Assembly (NCBI GenBank): GCA_030248215.1 | Contig: JASANG010003897.1 | Span: 35,142 to 99,141, forward strand | Origin: Enoplolaimus lenunculus | Lineage: Eukaryota; Nematoda; Enoplea; Enoplida; Thoracostomopsidae | Reading direction: 5' to 3' | DNA: 64,000 bases | In this document: positions 63,783 to 64,000 of the stretch, one piece after another | Layout: each line of letters starts with the position of its first letter | Numbering within the stretch: the first letter of the stretch is position 1 | Position numbers and translations under genes: made by a program | The notes under the pieces: model-generated | Databases searched by the model: none | Seen by the model: the letters and a program-made list of their open reading frames with translations, nothing else | What the model was told of the DNA's origin: nothing

Positions 63783-63783
63783 G

Positions 63784-64000
63784 TTAGGGCCTGTAGCCAA
63801 TAGGATGCCGGAGTCTCTGAGCCCCCCTACTAAAAGTTATTTATTACTTTTATTCCGGTTGCTAATATGAGATATTCGTTTTACCACCCTTGATTAATAT
63901 CACCGATCGAGTGGTTCCAGGTTAATTGCGGATTGGGTTCATAGTTAAAATTCTCAGAGGTGGCTGAGTCCCACTCAGACTCGTAGCCAGCTCATCTTGC
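63784..64000. mobile_element. Family D element parts at the window edge
   Basis: ggcctgtagccaataggatg after the exon 36 donor, and ctcgtagccagctcatcttg at the very end. Cut by the window. Confidence 0.5.

Noticed and set aside
62221-63765. 514-codon minus-strand ORF made of NLINFSY/H heptads
   Set aside because: Product of a 21-bp minisatellite whose period is divisible by three. No start context or domain, and it overlaps exon 36 on the other strand.

Overview
The window is animal nuclear DNA and holds one large split gene on the + strand. Its 5' end is at about 437, and it runs out of the window still open after 63782. Thirty-six exons join through GT-AG introns into one reading frame of about 1,946 codons with no stop. 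The protein is a filamin of the three-CH-domain type known from Drosophila Jitterbug (jbug) and C. elegans FLN-2. In order it has a short leader, CH1, CH2, a third CH domain, then about eleven filamin-type Ig repeats (the last one cut by the window edge), interrupted by a proline-rich hinge, a Ser/Asn-rich linker and a long low-complexity linker. The GSPF-type strand ending each Ig repeat, the VDAxxAGxGxLE motif and the LKLILGxIWxLI helix of CH1 are all visible.

The source is an invertebrate metazoan with intron-rich genes, about 60% AT introns and a heavy load of short non-autonomous DNA transposons. I cannot name the phylum. The TTAGGC hexamers look like nematode telomere repeat, but here they are internal parts of transposons and say little about the species.

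Layout. 437-9487: exons 1-9, the three CH domains. 10203-35618: exons 10-23, Ig repeats 1-7 with two linkers. 44973-54028: exons 24-29, a long disordered linker built from several small exons, after a 9.35-kb intron. 54636-63782: exons 30-36, Ig repeats 8-11. From exon 11 onward most Ig exons begin and end in phase 1.

About 91% of the window is intron, packed with repeats. I recognise: (A) a TIR element of about 210 bp whose ends resemble CCCGTATTCTCAAATG; (B) a TIR element ending GGCCCATGTAAAG, with 8-bp target duplications and an internal TTAGGC tract; (C) a hAT-like MITE with TIR CAGTGGCGGATCC, four copies with perfect 8-bp target duplications; (D) a GTAGCCAGC-ended TIR family; (F) a fold-back family ending GGTTGCGCTATACTT, several copies of which carry their own GC-rich tandem arrays; (G, J, K, L, M) further paired or fold-back repeats; a CACTGTAAAAAATG-ended palindromic family; a TAA-flanked MITE; and two tRNA-derived SINE-like families. 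Large minisatellites are a 43-bp array (22458-23832), a 21-bp array (61757-63543), a 188-bp array (27776-28710), a 64-bp array (56984-57431) and the family F arrays. I found no transposase, reverse transcriptase, viral gene or second host gene.
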